A stretch of 23,268 nucleotides of DNA from positions 1 to 23,268 of the IMG/VR virus record IMGVR_UViG_3300048918_000033; one strand, given 5' to 3'. The DNA is from a virus. Within the stretch, counting starts at the first letter, position 1. Each line of letters begins with the position of its first letter. The translations under genes were made by a program, and so were the position numbers. This document shows, piece after piece, positions 21,186-23,268 of this stretch. The notes beneath the pieces are model-generated. The model was not told the DNA's origin. It saw nothing but the letters and a program-made list of their open reading frames with translations, and did no database searches.

Positions 21186-22295
21186 CTAGACATTTGCCGT
21201 CAGGATATAAGGTCCGTTAGACACGGGATAGTTTGCCGTAGGGTACAACGGGGTATCCAGCACCGTGAACGAGAACTCAGCGTTGTAGACCTCATCGTTA
21301 TCCAGCGTCACGGTAGCGAGCAAACCGCCGCAGCCTGAGAAATTGAATGTCACGTCTACCATTGTCTCGCGCTGGCCAGCAGCAATCCTAGCGTTAGACA
21401 TGAGAATAGCCCACGGGCTTGTCGTCTCCCATCTAACGGAGACGATTGACCGATCTTTCGGGATAGCACCATTGAAGTTCGCCACCACACACCGCTTAGC
21501 CATTCGCCGAACGCGAGCGACATTAACCCTCGAAAGGTTGTAGCCAGTGACGTAGGTCCGGGTCGTTCGCCCAAGTTCTTGGCATGGCTCGTCCAAGGGA
21601 GGCACCACCTGATTCACGGTAATGGAGACAGTGGCGATATTGGAATCAACGCCGTCAACAGTGGCTTGATACGTGAACGAGTCATTCCCGAAAAAGTCTT
21701 CGTCAGGCTCGTAAACCAACGATACGCCATCTACCGAAGCTACACCATTGGATGCAGGCGAGATGATGGCCAGGGAATCAGGGGTTACAGGATCTCCATC
21801 ACTGGTAATGGCCGGAGTCACCTCAATAGGAGGGTCGTTCTCGTCCATCGTCTCGAAAAGGTCCGGGGAAACAATGGATGCCTGAAGAGGGAAGAGACGG
21901 ATTTGACCCACATAGCTTAAGGCTGGCCCTGTATCGGTCGGACCTGAACAAGCATAGATGGCCGGAATAACCCCGGCGCTCAATTCGTAGTCGATGGTTG
22001 GTCCGGAAGCGCCCGTATACGGCCCAAAGGACTGCAACAAGACATCCCCGGTCAGATTTACCACGTTAAGGTAGAACGGATCGCCATCGAAAGGAGGCGG
22101 ATCATCGGTAAACGTCGCATCGAAGGACAGAGTATCGCCATCTGAGGCTGGAATTTGATACTCCAATCCCATCTGGTCGAATACCGGGCCATCCGAAAAG
22201 TTGTAGGTATACGCGTCGCCATCCCAAGCATCGGTCGGAAGGCTGCTATTGAAGTAGTCCTTCCAATTGGCGTTATCCAACATCAAGTTGCTCAT
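21186..22295 (-). CDS. Ig-fold (Big_9/cadherin-like) virion-associated protein, putative
   Basis: 369 residues with no signal peptide or membrane span, very acidic in its first half. Residues ~145-228 (ITSDGDPVTPDSLAI, SNGVASVDG, VYEPDEDFFGNDSFTYQATV, NIATVSITVN) match the bacterial Ig-like 'tandem-95' domain (Big_9). Residues ~255-350 (VRRMAKRCVVANFNGAIP, VSVRWETTSPWAILMS, DVTFNFSGCGG) form a second all-beta domain that looks Ig-like. The first ~140 residues are also beta-rich. Ig domains on phage proteins usually decorate heads or tails and bind carbohydrate weakly. Its ATG overlaps the glycosyltransferase stop (ATGA), so the two are made together. It may be a surface decoration, and possibly the enzyme's target; both are inferences. 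Confidence 0.7.
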   Translation of the reverse strand: MSNLMLDNANWKDYFNSSLPTDAWDGDAYTYNFSDGPVFDQMGLEYQIPASDGDTLSFDATFTDDPPPFDGDPFYLNVVNLTGDVLLQSFGPYTGASGPTIDYELSAGVIPAIYACSGPTDTGPALSYVGQIRLFPLQASIVSPDLFETMDENDPPIEVTPAITSDGDPVTPDSLAIISPASNGVASVDGVSLVYEPDEDFFGNDSFTYQATVDGVDSNIATVSITVNQVVPPLDEPCQELGRTTRTYVTGYNLSRVNVARVRRMAKRCVVANFNGAIPKDRSIVSVRWETTSPWAILMSNARIAAGQRETMVDVTFNFSGCGGLLATVTLDNDEVYNAEFSFTVLDTPLYPTANYPVSNGPYILTANV

Positions 22296-22978
22296 AGCGC
22301 CCGCTCGATAGATGCCAGAACTTGGCTTGGCGTGATGTCGGATACTTCATCCGCCTGGATGCAGTGGCTTGGATTCCAGAAGGGCGCAAAAGTGGCCATC
22401 TTGGTTATCCCGTACAGGCCTACCACAGGCACGCCCATGGCATCGGCCATATGGACAGCGCCCGTGTCAGGACTGACCACGCAAGCAGCGTCTAGGAAGT
22501 AATCAGGCCATGTGCTCGGCGAGCATTGACCAATCCTGTTATCGATTCCTTCCTCCTGGCCAATCGGCTCAAGAGTGCTCAAGGCGCGTTGAGGACCGAT
22601 AACTCGAACCTTACGACAAGCTTTCAACAGCTCATAGGCAAGGAAAATCCAATGCATGATGGGCCATCGCTTTTCATATCTATCAGCCCAAGGAGAGAGA
22701 ACGATCACGTCGCCTTTACCTTGAGCGAAAGGTACGCGAACTGGATCAACGCCGAAATGTCTGATCCACGCATGAGTTCGATGGACGCCCCGGTAATCCG
22801 GCACTGCTCGTTTCGGTGCCGAGCTGACAAACTTGACCGCCTCAGACTTCACGCAATCGCTATAGACGCGCTTTGCGATGATTGCCGCATCCTCACCTAT
22901 AGCCAGAAGACCGCCAAGCGCTGGAAGCGCCATGAGGATGTCTCCGGTGTGCTGGGAATGGAGATCAAGTCCGATCAC
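22292..22978 (-). CDS. Glycosyltransferase family 9 (heptosyltransferase-like)
   Basis: 228 residues. The N terminus HTGDILMALPALGGL is the GT9 loop near the acceptor. VIVLSPWA, EKRWPIMHWIFLAYELL and VRVIGPQ lead to CSPSTWPDYFLDAACVVSPDTGAVHMADAMGVPVVGLYGIT, the hallmark GT9 nucleotide-sugar site (SPDTGAVH, residues 169-176). At 228 residues it is short: the usual heptosyltransferases are about 320-350, and most of the N-terminal domain is reduced. GTG 22978 is the start, with AAGG just upstream and 6 bases after the preceding stop. Bacterial relatives add heptose to LPS core. Here the target could be LPS or a phage protein. Confidence 0.8.
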   Translation of the reverse strand: MIGLDLHSQHTGDILMALPALGGLLAIGEDAAIIAKRVYSDCVKSEAVKFVSSAPKRAVPDYRGVHRTHAWIRHFGVDPVRVPFAQGKGDVIVLSPWADRYEKRWPIMHWIFLAYELLKACRKVRVIGPQRALSTLEPIGQEEGIDNRIGQCSPSTWPDYFLDAACVVSPDTGAVHMADAMGVPVVGLYGITKMATFAPFWNPSHCIQADEVSDITPSQVLASIERAL

Positions 22979-22984
22979 GGCGCC

Positions 22985-23164
22985 TTACTTGCCCAACTTA
23001 CGCAACGTTTTAGCGAGTCGAGCGCGACGCCCTTCGACCCCGGGCTTAGTCGCTGCGGCATCAAGCTTCTTGGCCGGAATAGGTTTGCCAGGCTTTGCGC
23101 CAAGTTCCTTTCGGAGAGCGCCCTTGTTCTTGGATGTGGCGCCAGCAATCCAGTTCTTAGCCAT
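22985..23164 (-). CDS. Conserved small basic phage protein, 59 residues
   Basis: MAKNWIAGATSKNKGALRKE at the N terminus followed by LGAKPGKPIPAKKLDAAATK and a basic end RRARLAKTLRKLGK. Short proteins opening MAKNWIxGA..GAL occur in many phages and have no known role. ATG 23164 has AGGAA 7 bases upstream, and the transcript from the extended -10 promoter would place about 30 bases of leader before it. It is the first gene of the late block. Confidence 0.8.
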   Translation of the reverse strand: MAKNWIAGATSKNKGALRKELGAKPGKPIPAKKLDAAATKPGVEGRRARLAKTLRKLGK

Positions 23165-23202
23165 GTGATTTTCCTAGACAAAGGTATGGTGAACGCCTAG
23201 CC

Positions 23203-23211
23203 ATTATACCA
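23203..23211 (-). promoter_or_regulatory. Extended -10 promoter for the late block
   Basis: TGGTATAAT on the minus strand: a perfect TATAAT (23208-23203) with a TGn extension. A TTGACT lies 20 bases upstream, too far to be an ideal -35, but an extended -10 can work without one. It lies between the tRNA 3' end and the first gene, about 40 bases ahead of ATG 23164. Confidence 0.65.
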
Positions 23212-23235
23212 TATCAAACGGAAAGTCTAGTCAAG

Positions 23236-23268
23236 TGGGAAGGCATTGTGGATTCGAACCACCGTCCG
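23236..23268 (-). tRNA. 3' part of a tRNA, cut by the window edge
   Basis: Read on the minus strand: CGGAC (variable loop), T-arm GGTGG-TTCGAAT-CCACA (four of five pairs, one G-A mismatch), acceptor ATGCCTT, discriminator C, then an encoded CCA. Spacing is exactly that of a tRNA 3' half. The anticodon lies outside the window, so the amino acid is unknown. C as the discriminator base is unusual and is typical of tRNA-His, which is only a hint. Confidence 0.8.

Noticed and set aside
22526-23200. A 224-residue plus-strand open frame opposite the glycosyltransferase
   Set aside because: The minus strand there carries a clear GT9 signature and a promoter and ribosome site in the right direction; the plus-strand frame shows no family features.
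1-23268. CRISPR array, insertion sequence, integrase or attachment site
   Set aside because: No regularly spaced repeats, transposase, recombinase or att-like duplication is visible; the partial tRNA alone is not evidence of an integration site.

Overview
The window is part of a short-tailed (podovirus-like) tailed-phage or prophage genome with a P22-type head and tail module. A single block of minus-strand late genes runs from about 23.2 kb down to about 1.06 kb. The gene order small terminase, large terminase, portal, scaffold, coat, gp4-like, gp10-like, then three ejection proteins copies P22 (3-2-1-8-5-4-10-...-7-20-16). The host is inferred to be a Gram-negative bacterium, because the lysis cassette ends in an inner/outer-membrane spanin pair and a heptosyltransferase-like enzyme is present. 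No integrase, repressor or attachment site is visible, so lytic and temperate lifestyles cannot be told apart here.

Layout from the right (the start of the minus-strand transcript): the 3' end of a tRNA is cut by the window edge (23236-23268), followed by a consensus extended -10 promoter. A pre-terminase block of small genes follows: a 59-aa basic protein, a GT9-family glycosyltransferase, a 369-aa Ig-fold protein, and 42-aa, 50-aa and 28-aa proteins. It ends with a two-frame gene that looks split by a +1 frameshift. Next come packaging and head genes (20449-13303), the gp10-like tail factor with an Fe(II)/2OG oxygenase-like gene and a homing-type HNH endonuclease (13299-10794), and three ejection proteins (10794-5886), the middle one carrying an M15 peptidase domain. 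Two tail fibre genes (5876-3148), three small genes, and a lysis cassette of holin, endolysin, i-spanin and overlapping o-spanin finish the block.

At the left edge (1-987) four small plus-strand genes of unknown function converge on the late block. The two transcripts meet at back-to-back hairpins (989-1079) that look like terminators for opposite directions.

Genes are very tightly packed, with many ATGA, GTGA, TAATG and TGATG stop/start overlaps. These fix most starts and imply translational coupling. The points most worth a second look are: an in-frame TGA eight codons into the first ejection gene, directly after the homing endonuclease; a hairpin that can bury the coat Shine-Dalgarno; the coupled glycosyltransferase and Ig-fold pair ahead of the terminase; the split gene near 20.7 kb; and a gene near 2.3 kb whose best ribosome site has no normal start codon behind it.
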